Origin: Bradyrhizobium sp. 186
Lineage (GTDB): Bacteria; Pseudomonadota; Alphaproteobacteria; Rhizobiales; Xanthobacteraceae
Reading direction: 5' to 3'
Assembly (NCBI RefSeq): GCF_023101685.1
Contig: NZ_CP082164.1
Location: 6,448,001-6,512,000 of the forward strand
DNA length: 64,000 nt
A model generated the notes under the pieces. It was not told the origin of the DNA and searched no databases. It worked only from the letters and a program-made list of their open reading frames with translations. This document shows, piece by piece, positions 1 to 7,230 of the stretch. Position 1 is the first letter of the stretch, and every line of letters begins with the position of its first letter. The position numbers were made by a program, and so were the translations under genes.

Positions 1-184
1 GCTGCAGAGCGTAGACCATCGGCGTGCCGGACGCCGCGATAGGACCCGATTGGTCATGCAGGCTGCCGACGACGATCGGGTTTTCGGCAGCAAGCGCGCC
101 GGAGCGGAAGACCGCAGGCGCCGCCATCAACGTCGTCGTTGCAATGGCCGAGTGCTGTAGGAAGCGACGGCGGGAGAAAGTCAT
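1..184 (-). CDS. ABC transporter substrate-binding protein, N-terminal part (cut by window edge)
   Basis: Only the first 61 codons are present; the gene runs off the left edge. The ATG is followed by a twin-arginine type signal (SRRRFLQ, then an Ala-rich hydrophobic stretch ending near ALAAE). The mature start, PIVVGSLHDQSGP, is typical of periplasmic amide/urea/branched-chain-type binding proteins (Peripla_BP_5/6). It lies 65 bases downstream of an AmiC-like gene on the same strand, so the two are probably co-transcribed and serve one uptake system. The ligand cannot be read from this fragment. Confidence 0.75.
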   Translation of the reverse strand, partial: MTFSRRRFLQHSAIATTTLMAAPAVFRSGALAAENPIVVGSLHDQSGPIAASGTPMVYALQ

Positions 185-249
185 AAGAGTCCCCATTTGT
201 TTTTGATACGGCAAATATTAAAAATACAATAGTTGAAAAAGCAAGCGTT

Positions 250-1299
250 TTATTGCCGCGCCACGATCGAGAAGTCGTAGCCGTCGAGCCGGGCGAGATA
301 GATGGGATGCCTGCTCCCAACCACCGGTCGCGCATTGTCGCCGCGCGCCGTGCGTTGCTGGATCGTCCGCCCGTAGAAGCGGGTCAATTCCAGCGCATCG
401 AGACTGCCAGCTTCCTCGAACAGGGCCGCAAGCGAATAAATGCCTTCGTAGCAAGACTCCCCATAGGCATTGGCCGGCGGCGGATTATCACCAAACGCCG
501 TGTGGTAACGCTCCAGGAATGCCCCATTGTTGCGAGAGCGGATCGAGGCGAAATAGCTCGAAGCCGCATAGAGGTTTTCAGTTTCGTGCGCCTCGAGTCC
601 GTACACGATGGTCTCGTCGATCGCCGTGGAAAATCGCAGAACCCGTGAACTAAGACCCGCCGCGCAGAACGCCCGATTGAAGGCGATGCTGTCCAATCCC
701 AGGAAAAACGGGAGAACGACGTCCGAACGCGTAGCCTTGATCCGGTCCAGGATTTCGCCGAAGTGGTGCAAGCCGACGGGCAGGTATTGCTCTCCCGTCA
801 CCGTCCCTCCGAAGCGAGCGATCAACGCGCGGGCAATCCTCAGGGACGAGCGCGGCCATATGTAGTCGTTGCCGCAGAGGAAATAGCGGCGTGCGTGCTT
901 GGACTCCGACAGCCACTGAGTTGCCGGAGCGAGAAGCTCGTCGGCGGTCTCTCCGGTCGTCATGACATCGCGCGCTGAAGAACGTCCTTCAAACTGCGGT
1001 GTGTATATGAAGGGGACGCGACCCTGGGCTGCGCTCGCCACGGCGTCCCGCGCAAAACTGGGCAGCATTCCGACAATGCCGTCGACCCCGTCAATATCGA
1101 TTGCAGCGCGCGCGGCCTGACCTGCGCTCTCGCGCGTTTCACCGGCATTCACAACGCGCAATTCGACCGGGCGACGCAGGATGCCCGACATCCGGTTGAT
1201 CTCGTCGACGGCCAGGCGTCCGCAGGCTTCGGCCGACGGAGCCCACAGCCCCGCCGCGCCGTTTTGTGGGATCAGCAGACATACCCGAACGCTGCGCAA
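250..1299 (-). CDS. AmiC-like ligand-binding protein (Peripla_BP_5 family)
   Basis: 349 aa with a type I periplasmic-binding fold: N-terminal RVCLLIPQNGAAGLW, then EINRMSG. It resembles AmiC and the urea/short-chain amide binding proteins. There is no signal peptide, as in AmiC, which acts in the cytoplasm as an amide sensor. The start is TTG at 1299, with GGAG about 9 bases upstream; no in-frame ATG lies near. It precedes the exported binding protein at 184 and is divergent from a MarR regulator, so a sensing or regulatory role is as likely as transport. No AmiR-like antiterminator was seen in the window. Confidence 0.65.
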   Translation of the reverse strand: MRSVRVCLLIPQNGAAGLWAPSAEACGRLAVDEINRMSGILRRPVELRVVNAGETRESAGQAARAAIDIDGVDGIVGMLPSFARDAVASAAQGRVPFIYTPQFEGRSSARDVMTTGETADELLAPATQWLSESKHARRYFLCGNDYIWPRSSLRIARALIARFGGTVTGEQYLPVGLHHFGEILDRIKATRSDVVLPFFLGLDSIAFNRAFCAAGLSSRVLRFSTAIDETIVYGLEAHETENLYAASSYFASIRSRNNGAFLERYHTAFGDNPPPANAYGESCYEGIYSLAALFEEAGSLDALELTRFYGRTIQQRTARGDNARPVVGSRHPIYLARLDGYDFSIVARQ

Positions 1300-1460
1300 A
1301 AGCGGTCACTCCGTCTTTCGGAGACCACTACTCACGAATCGTGCCAACCTTGATCGGGTCCCGAGGAAGCCAGTTTTGCTGCGGAAGCGATCAATTCTGA
1401 GCCGGGCTTGCCCTTCTTTCCGGCGCTGGCCTCTCGGTGCGCCTATTCATTGTGCGGGGG

Positions 1461-1522
1461 CAAATCGATTTGCTTTCCACCACCGGCATTTTATAGTCGA
1501 AAGCAAATGTTGAAATAGCAAC
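1461..1522. promoter_or_regulatory. Inverted repeats between AmiC-like and MarR genes (candidate operator)
   Basis: The divergent gap holds a perfect 12-bp palindrome CAAATCGATTTG (1461-1472) and a perfect 10-bp inverted repeat, ATTTGCTTTC (1468-1477) against GAAAGCAAAT (1499-1508). A third, shorter repeat is GTTG-N6-CAAC (1509-1522), ending 21 bases before the GTG start at 1544. Such dyads are typical of MarR-type binding sites. Assignment to the adjacent regulator is inference. Confidence 0.5.
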
Positions 1523-1543
1523 TAATTGGCCAGAGGACAAAAC

Positions 1544-2005
1544 GTGGATTTGCCCGACCTGATCCGGGGAGTGAATCATCGGCTTGAGCAGGCGCTGGAA
1601 GCGCAGTTGAAGCCAAGGGGCATGTCGCTCCATCACTATCGCCTGCTCGAGACATTGGCCGATCGAAACGGCCAGCCGATGGGTGATCTTGCAAGCCGTC
1701 TCCTGATCGACGGTCCGACACTTACAAAGATCGTCAACAGGATGGTCGCATCGGCCGAGGTCTACCGCGGTCCCGATCCACACGACCGACGCAAGGTCCT
1801 GATCTTCCTGTCGCGGAGGGGCGCGGCACGCTTCGGCGACATCAGCGAGCTCGGCATCTCTATTCAGCAGGCTATCCTCGGCGGGCTGGGCGCGTCGGAA
1901 GCCGCGGCCTTGACGACCCTGCTCTCGAAACTAATGGCCTGCTCCGTCCTCCCGCTATCCTCGCCCGAGTCGCGCACGCGAGATGGTGACGTACGAATGA
2001 CATAG
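1544..2005 (+). CDS. MarR family transcriptional regulator
   Basis: 153 aa winged-helix regulator. The helix-turn-helix region is MGDLASRLLIDGPTLTKIVNRM; the wing is PHDRRKVLIFLSRRG, with the DxRR motif typical of MarR proteins. GTG at 1544 is chosen because AGAGGA lies 7 bases upstream; an in-frame TTG at 1526 has no ribosome site. It is divergent from the AmiC-like gene, and the gap contains strong inverted repeats, so auto-regulation and control of the amide-type uptake genes is likely. The effector is unknown. Confidence 0.85.
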   Translation: MDLPDLIRGVNHRLEQALEAQLKPRGMSLHHYRLLETLADRNGQPMGDLASRLLIDGPTLTKIVNRMVASAEVYRGPDPHDRRKVLIFLSRRGAARFGDISELGISIQQAILGGLGASEAAALTTLLSKLMACSVLPLSSPESRTRDGDVRMT

Positions 2006-2178
2006 CGGCCGCTCTCCCGGTCGCGTCGGGCGAGATCCAGCCGCGCTGATCCAGGCTTTGTGGAGTGGGAAAGGCCTGCGATCGCGCGGGTATCGACGGC
2101 CCGACGTTGCGAGCGACGACAAGCTGTAAACGGCGATGATTTCTCCGCCCGCCCGAACCGTTAAGTGACTGATTTATA

Positions 2179-2221
2179 TGGTGGGCGCACCAGTGCTCGA
2201 ACCTGGGACCCGCTGATTAAG
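2179..2221 (-). other. 3' fragment of tRNA-Lys(CUU), attachment-site-like
   Basis: The minus strand reads TTAATCAGC, then GGGTC, a T-arm with TTCGAGC, and GCGCCCACCA. This is the part of a tRNA-Lys from the anticodon loop to the CCA end. The preceding CTC of the anticodon loop lies beyond the IS insertion, at 4163-4165. The 5' half does not follow: the sequence upstream cannot form the anticodon, D or acceptor stems. The T-stem also carries GAGCACTGG where GAGCCCTGG would pair, so it is not a working tRNA. A 3' tRNA piece alone is what integrases leave at the far end of an inserted island. Confidence 0.55.
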
Positions 2222-4157
2222 CCGAACTTCCCCTCGGGATTTTTGTTAGAGCGTTGAGAGGATTTGAGAAGTTTGGATCGGGCTGATTTTGTAGGCATGT
2301 AAATGATGATTTTTGGCTTGCGAATGGCAGGTTTCCGTGATTCGATTCCGGCATGTTCGTCGCCCGCATTCCCAACCGCAACTCACCGCCCGCGATCCTG
2401 TTGCGCGAGAGCTATCGCGAGGGCGACAAGATCAAGTCGCGCACGCTGGCCAACCTGTCGCATTGGCCGGATGAGAAGATCGATGCGCTGCGCCGCGTCC
2501 TGAAAGGCGAGGAGCTGGTCTCGCCGGCCGAGCAACTGCGGATCGAGCGCTCGCTGCCGCACGGCCACGTGGCCGCGGTGCTCGGCATGGCGCGCCAGCT
2601 CGGACTGCATCGCCTTGTCCCGGACAAGCCCAGACGGTTGGCCAGGCTGGCTTTGGCCTTGATCGTGGCACGGGTGATCGAACCGGCCGCCAAGCTGGCC
2701 ACGGCGCGCCAGCTCAGCGAGGCGACGGCGGCGCATTCGCTGGGCGAACTGCTCGATCTCAGCGCCGTCGACGAGGACGAGCTTTACGAAGCGCTCGACC
2801 TGCTCGGCACGGCCCAACCGGGGATCGAGGCGACGCTCGCCAAGCGCCATCTGCATGACGGCTCGCTGGTGCTCTACGATCTCACCTCCAGCTATCTGGA
2901 GGGGCGACATTGCGAATTGGCGCGGCATGGTTACAGCCGCGACGGTCGTTCCGACAAGCTGCAGATCGTGTTCGGCTTGCTGTGCGCCGCCGACGGCTGC
3001 CCGGTGGCGGTGGAGGTGTTCGAAGGTAACACCGCCGACCCGAGCACGCTGGCCGCGCAAGTCGACAAACTGAAGGCCCGCTTCAAGCTGTCGCGTGTGG
3101 TACTGGTCGGCGATCGCGGCATGATCACCAGCGCCCGTATCGAAGCCGATCTGATGCCGGCCGGGCTCGATTGGATCACCGCTCTGCGGGCGCCGGCGAT
3201 CCGCAAGCTCGCCGAGGACGGCGGCCCGCTGCAATTGTCGCTGTTCGACGATCGCGATATGGCCGAGATCACGTCCCCCGACTTCCCCGGCGAGCGCCTG
3301 ATCGTGTGCCGCAACCCGGATCTGGCCGACGAGCGTCGGCGCAAGCGCGGCGAGTTGCTGGCGGCGACCGAGAAGGATCTCGCCCGCGTCAAGGCCGCCG
3401 TGCAGCGTCAGCGCAACCCCTTGCGCGGCGAGGATGAGATCGGTCTGAAGGTCGGCGCCGTGCTGGGCAAGCGTAAGATGGCCAAGCACTTCCACCTCGC
3501 CATCACCGACACTTCGTTCGACTTCAGTCGGATCGAGGATGCCATCGCCAACGAAGCGTCGCTCGACGGCTTCTATGTGCTACGGACCAACGTGCCGGCC
3601 GAGAACCTCGACACCGCCGCCACGGTGCGTGCCTACAAGAGCCTGGCCCAGGTCGAACGCGCCTTCCGCACCATCAAGACCGTCGAACTGGAGGTGCGCC
3701 CGATCCACCATCGCCTCGCTGGCCGCGTGCGCGCCCACGTCTTCCTCTGCATGCTCGCTTATTACATCGTCTGGCACATGCGCCGCGCGCTGGCCCCGAT
3801 CCTGTTCGACGATCACGACCGCGAGGCCGCCGACGCCGCGCGCGTCTCGCCCGTCGCCAAGGCCAGAGTCTCGGCCGCGGCCAGAACCAAGGCTAATCGC
3901 AAGCACACCCACGATGGCCGGCCCGTGCACAGCTTTCGAACGCTGTTGCAGGATCTCGCCACGCTCACACGCAACATCGTTCGCATCGGTCAGGACGCCC
4001 CGGCCGCTATGCTCACAAGTCCAACCCCACTACAACAAGACGTCTTCAATCGGCTCGGCATTCCTATCGCCCCATAATGTAGGCAGACGCGCCGTCACGC
4101 CCGCTGGAATTACACGCCAGCTCAAATGCTTACGTCGCTACTCAAGGGGAAGTTCGG
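2222..4157 (+). mobile_element. IS1634-family insertion sequence, complete (1936 bp)
   Basis: The ends are imperfect inverted repeats: CCGAACTTCCCCTCGGG (2222-2238) against the complement of 4141-4157, CCGAACTTCCCCTTGAG, matching at 15 of 17 bases. The element is flanked by a perfect 6-bp direct repeat, ATTAAG, at 2216-2221 and 4158-4163, which is the size expected for this family. It contains one intact transposase gene. It sits in the anticodon-loop part of the tRNA-Lys fragment. Intact repeats, an exact target duplication and an open reading frame suggest a recent, possibly still active insertion. Confidence 0.9.
2353..4077 (+). CDS. IS1634-family transposase (DDE, IS4-like fold)
   Basis: 574 aa, usual length for the family. 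The catalytic acidic residues are D176 in LYDLTSSYLEG, D254 in VGDRGMI, and E435 in QVERAFRTIKT (the YREK-like region). The C-terminus, with VRAHVFLCMLAYYIVWHM, is typical of the Tnp_DDE_1 domain. The ATG lies 131 bases inside the left inverted repeat. The gene is complete and shows no frameshift. It catalyses cut-and-paste movement of its element. Confidence 0.92.
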   Translation: MFVARIPNRNSPPAILLRESYREGDKIKSRTLANLSHWPDEKIDALRRVLKGEELVSPAEQLRIERSLPHGHVAAVLGMARQLGLHRLVPDKPRRLARLALALIVARVIEPAAKLATARQLSEATAAHSLGELLDLSAVDEDELYEALDLLGTAQPGIEATLAKRHLHDGSLVLYDLTSSYLEGRHCELARHGYSRDGRSDKLQIVFGLLCAADGCPVAVEVFEGNTADPSTLAAQVDKLKARFKLSRVVLVGDRGMITSARIEADLMPAGLDWITALRAPAIRKLAEDGGPLQLSLFDDRDMAEITSPDFPGERLIVCRNPDLADERRRKRGELLAATEKDLARVKAAVQRQRNPLRGEDEIGLKVGAVLGKRKMAKHFHLAITDTSFDFSRIEDAIANEASLDGFYVLRTNVPAENLDTAATVRAYKSLAQVERAFRTIKTVELEVRPIHHRLAGRVRAHVFLCMLAYYIVWHMRRALAPILFDDHDREAADAARVSPVAKARVSAAARTKANRKHTHDGRPVHSFRTLLQDLATLTRNIVRIGQDAPAAMLTSPTPLQQDVFNRLGIPIAP

Positions 4158-4165
4158 ATTAAGAG
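4158..4165 (-). other. Right IS1634 target duplication and start of tRNA-Lys anticodon-loop segment
   Basis: ATTAAG (4158-4163) is the second copy of the 6-bp target duplication. With AG at 4164-4165 the minus strand reads CTCTTAAT, the anticodon loop of tRNA-Lys (anticodon CTT), and it joins the fragment at 2179-2221 when the IS is removed. From 4166 to 4265 no tRNA-like or coding sequence was recognised. Confidence 0.5.
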
Positions 4166-4273
4166 TTCGGAAACAGTCCGATTTGCGCTCCGGAACCGCC
4201 GATTGCCGCACCAGCTTAGGGGCAATCCTTCGCGAGGGGCAGATTTCGCATACACCTTGGACCTAGTGGCTCA

Positions 4274-5404
4274 TCACAGTGATTTTGACTCTTTGGCGGT
4301 GGCTGGATAGGCGCGGCCGAGTTTGGCGCGGGCCTTGTCGGTTGTGAACATCCATTTGATGCGGGCTCGGGTTTTATTCCGCCGCTTTTGCCATGCTGCG
4401 ATCTCGTTTCGGAGCCTTTTGGGGTCGTCGATGCGGCGGCCGAGGCACTGGCGCTGGAGCACGCTGATCTCGCACTCGACCATATTGAGCCAACTGGCGT
4501 GTTTCGGGGTGAAGTGGAATTCGAGGCGGCGCAGGATGCGACGGGCCTCAGCAGGCGCAAATGCTTGATACAACGCGCCGGCGGTATGGATCGACAGATT
4601 GTCCTGCACGAGGCGGATGCAGTCGGCGTCGGGATAATGGACGTCGACGAGTTCGCGCATGCAGTAGGCGTAGTCCACGGCGGCGCGGTGCTCGGTGACC
4701 TTGACGTTGCGCCAGCCACGATGCGGGTCGAAGGTAACGAAGAGATTGACGGTGCCGTTGCGGCGGTACTCGTAATCGTAACGCTCGCGCTGTCCCGGCT
4801 CGGCTGGAATCGGCTGACGGACCTCGCCGATGAGCTGGACGGGGGTCTCGTCGAAGCAGACCAGCGGCCGGACGGGATCCGGCGCCTCGGCGTAGAGGTC
4901 GAGCACGTCCTCCATGCGGGCGACGTATTCGCCGTCGACATAGGGGATGCACCACATGTCCCTGCGCCATGGCTTGAGGTCGTTCTCGGCCAGCCGGCGA
5001 CGCACGGTCTCGCCCGACAGGCTGTCATGATCGGTGAGCTTGACCATCGTGTCCGCCAGCAGCGTCAGCGTCCAACGTTTGCGGCCGGCGGGCGGCTTGG
5101 CGCACGCCGTCGCCACCAGCAGGGCCTCCTCCTTGCCGGTCAATTTGCGCTCTGCGCCCGGACGCGGTTCCTCGCTCAAGGCCCGCTCCAGATTGCCTTC
5201 CACGAAGCGGCGCTTGGTCCGGCCGATGCTGGACAGGCTGACCCGGACAGACCGGGCAATCTCCGCGTCGCAACTGCCGGCATCGGCCGCCAGCAAAATC
5301 TGCGCCCGCTTGAGCTTGCGGGCAGCATGCTTCCCGCCGCCCAGCATCGCCGTCAGTTCGTCCCGCTCGATTTGGCTCAATTCGACCCGATAACGTACAT
5401 TCAT
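4274..5404 (-). CDS. IS630-family transposase
   Basis: 376 aa. The N-terminal part holds helix-turn-helix segments (DAEIARSVRVSLSSIGRTKRRF). The DDE triad is visible as D185 in CFDETPVQL, D268 in VQDNLSIH and E310 in WLNMVECE. The ATG at 5404 has AAGGAGG about 8 bases upstream. The stop codon lies inside the left inverted repeat, as is common in compact IS elements. The frame is intact, so the protein is probably functional. IS630 elements insert at TA. Confidence 0.92.
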   Translation of the reverse strand: MNVRYRVELSQIERDELTAMLGGGKHAARKLKRAQILLAADAGSCDAEIARSVRVSLSSIGRTKRRFVEGNLERALSEEPRPGAERKLTGKEEALLVATACAKPPAGRKRWTLTLLADTMVKLTDHDSLSGETVRRRLAENDLKPWRRDMWCIPYVDGEYVARMEDVLDLYAEAPDPVRPLVCFDETPVQLIGEVRQPIPAEPGQRERYDYEYRRNGTVNLFVTFDPHRGWRNVKVTEHRAAVDYAYCMRELVDVHYPDADCIRLVQDNLSIHTAGALYQAFAPAEARRILRRLEFHFTPKHASWLNMVECEISVLQRQCLGRRIDDPKRLRNEIAAWQKRRNKTRARIKWMFTTDKARAKLGRAYPATAKESKSL

Positions 5405-5409
5405 GCTTC

Positions 5410-5426
5410 GCCTCCTTGTCGGAGGC
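5410..5426. repeat. Perfect 6-bp inverted repeat between divergent IS630 genes
   Basis: GCCTCC-TTGTC-GGAGGC lies in the 38-base gap between the transposase and the LexA-like gene. One arm serves as the transposase ribosome binding site. It could also be an operator for the accessory DNA-binding protein, which is inference. Confidence 0.4.
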
Positions 5427-5442
5427 CGGGACGAATCCAGCG

Positions 5443-5724
5443 ATGAGTCAAAAATCAGGCACGCACTTCACGGAGAAGCAGGGACACTACCTGGCCTTTA
5501 TCTACACCTACGCGCACATGTTCGGACGCCCACCCGCCGAAACCGACATGCAGCGCCATTTCCGCGTCAGCCCGCCTTCGGTCCACCAGATGATCGTCAC
5601 CCTCGAACGAAACGGTTTCATTCGCCGTCAACCTGGCGTCCCCAGAAGCATCGAAATCCTCGTGCCGCCGGAAAGCTTGCCGATCCTCGAATGGCTCGGT
5701 ATCAAAACGTCAAAATCACTGTGA
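5443..5724 (+). CDS. LexA-like DNA-binding-domain protein, IS630 accessory gene
   Basis: 93 aa resembling only the N-terminal LexA winged-helix domain: GHYLAFIYTYAHMFGRPPAETDMQRHF, then SPPSVHQMIVTLERNGFIRR. There is no autoproteolytic domain. It lies wholly inside the IS630 element, divergent from the transposase, so it probably controls transposition or transposase expression. ATG at 5443 is used; GGAGG is 17 bases upstream, which is distant. Its stop codon overlaps the ATG of the aldehyde dehydrogenase (TGATG at 5722-5726), so translation of that gene may now be coupled to it. Confidence 0.7.
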   Translation: MSQKSGTHFTEKQGHYLAFIYTYAHMFGRPPAETDMQRHFRVSPPSVHQMIVTLERNGFIRRQPGVPRSIEILVPPESLPILEWLGIKTSKSL

Positions 5725-7217
5725 TGAACCACTGCGTGGCGCGAAGCCGTTATGTCGGCGGTACGCTTGCGGCACGGTCGCCGATCACAGGCGAGATCAC
5801 CGCCCATGTGCACGAGATCGGCGCCGAGGAGACGCAGACCGCAATCGACAAGGCTCATGCCGCCTTCCTCGAATGGCGCCTGGTTCCTGCCCCGAAACGC
5901 GGCGAACTCGTCCGGCTTCTTGGCGAAGAACTGCGCGCCAACAAGCAGGCTCTCGGCACGCTCGTTTCGATCGAAGTCGGCAAGATCAAGTCGGAGGGCC
6001 TCGGCGAGGTCCAGGAGATGATCGACATCTGCGACTTCGCCTTGGGCCTGTCTCGTCAACTGTATGGCCTGACCATCACAACGGAGCGAAGTGAGCATCG
6101 GATGATGGAGACGTGGCATCCGCTCGGCGTCACCGGGATCATCTCGGCATTCAATTTCCCGGTCGCGGTGTGGTCGTGGAATGCGGCGCTGGCCCTGATT
6201 TGCGGCAACAGCATCGTCTGGAAGCCGTCCGAGAAAACGCCGCTGACCGCGCTAGCGACCGAAGCGCTGTTCGCGCGCGCCCTCGCACGCTTCAGGCTGG
6301 AGGGCGGTCACGCTCCGGACGCGCTTTCAATCGTGCTGATCGGCGGCCGCGCCATCGGCGAAATCCTCGCCGACCATGCCAAGGTGCCTTTGGTTTCAGC
6401 GACCGGATCGACGGCCATGGGCCGCGCCGTCGGGCCGCGACTTGCCCGGCGTTTTGCCCGCGCGATCCTGGAGCTCGGCGGCAACAACGCCGCCATCGTC
6501 ACGCCGACCGCCGACCTCGACCTGACATTGCGTGGTGTCGCGTTCGCGGCCATGGGCACGGCCGGGCAGCGCTGCACGACGCTGCGCCGTCTCTTCGTCC
6601 ACGAGAGCGTCTACGACACATTTGTTCCGCGTCTGAAGCGGGCCTATCAAAGCGTGACGGTTGGCAATCCGCTCGAGGACGGCAATCTGGTCGGTCCGCT
6701 GATCGATGGCACGGCCTATTCGTCCATGCAGAGGGCGCTCGGTGAAGCTCGCGCGGCCAGCGGCTCGGTGCTCGGCGGCGATCGCGTTGTGTTCGAGGGG
6801 GCCGATGAGGCCTACTACGTTCGGCCGGCGCTGGTCGAGATCGCCGATCAGACCGGACCGGTCGAGCATGAGACCTTCGCGCCCATCCTCTACGTCATCA
6901 AATATCGCGATTTCGACGCGGTGCTCGGCCTGCACAACGCAGTTCCGCAAGGCCTCTCGTCCTCGGTCTTCACCAACGATTTGCGCGAGGCGGAAGCCTT
7001 CCTGTCGGCGCGGGGCTCCGATTGCGGCATCGCCAACGTCAATATCGGCCCGTCGGGAGCCGAGATCGGCGGCGCTTTCGGTGGCGAAAAAGAGACCGGC
7101 GGCGGGCGCGAGTCGGGCTCGGACGCGTGGAAAGCCTATATGCGGCGCGCCACCAACACCATCAACTACGGCCGGACTTTGCCGCTCGCCCAGGGCGTCA
7201 AGTTTGACGTGACCTGA
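5724..7217 (+). CDS. amaB: ALDH7-type aldehyde dehydrogenase (2-aminoadipate semialdehyde/piperideine-6-carboxylate type), N-terminus altered by IS630
   Basis: 497 aa from ATG 5724. ALDH7 signatures are present: FNFPVAVWSWNAALALICGN, LELGGNNA, and the catalytic Cys284 in AGQRCTTLRR. This family oxidises 2-aminoadipate semialdehyde to 2-aminoadipate in lysine breakdown. The first codons (MNHCVARSR) come from the IS630 end, and family similarity starts at about YVGGTLAARSPITGE, so roughly ten to twenty native residues are lost. The NAD and catalytic domains look complete. The original promoter is gone; expression would need the IS. The aminotransferase follows after 13 bases, as an operon partner. 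Confidence 0.8.
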   Translation: MNHCVARSRYVGGTLAARSPITGEITAHVHEIGAEETQTAIDKAHAAFLEWRLVPAPKRGELVRLLGEELRANKQALGTLVSIEVGKIKSEGLGEVQEMIDICDFALGLSRQLYGLTITTERSEHRMMETWHPLGVTGIISAFNFPVAVWSWNAALALICGNSIVWKPSEKTPLTALATEALFARALARFRLEGGHAPDALSIVLIGGRAIGEILADHAKVPLVSATGSTAMGRAVGPRLARRFARAILELGGNNAAIVTPTADLDLTLRGVAFAAMGTAGQRCTTLRRLFVHESVYDTFVPRLKRAYQSVTVGNPLEDGNLVGPLIDGTAYSSMQRALGEARAASGSVLGGDRVVFEGADEAYYVRPALVEIADQTGPVEHETFAPILYVIKYRDFDAVLGLHNAVPQGLSSSVFTNDLREAEAFLSARGSDCGIANVNIGPSGAEIGGAFGGEKETGGGRESGSDAWKAYMRRATNTINYGRTLPLAQGVKFDVT

Positions 7218-7230
7218 GGGAGAAACACGC

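Larger units (their letters stand above)
4266..5732 (-). mobile_element. IS630-family insertion sequence with accessory gene (1467 bp)
   Basis: The terminal inverted repeats are 24 bp with one mismatch: 4266-4289 (GTGGCTCATCACAGTG...) and 5709-5732 (...CACTGTGATGAACCAC). Left of the element is TA, the usual IS630 target dinucleotide; right of it is TG, so the TA duplication is not intact. The element holds a transposase on the minus strand and a small LexA-like gene on the plus strand. Its right end has replaced the beginning of the aldehyde dehydrogenase gene. A mutated duplication or a deletion next to the IS would both fit. Confidence 0.85.

Noticed and set aside
2179..2250. Complete functional tRNA
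   Set aside because: Only the anticodon-loop to CCA part is present; the 5' half cannot pair and the T-stem has a mismatch.
2383..3495. Long open frame on the strand opposite the IS1634 transposase
   Set aside because: It mirrors the transposase codons, is rich in Arg/Gln/Ala and shows no family pattern; a GC-bias shadow.
4388..5446. Long open frame opposite the IS630 transposase
   Set aside because: Lies over a transposase with a clear DDE triad and has no recognisable domain.
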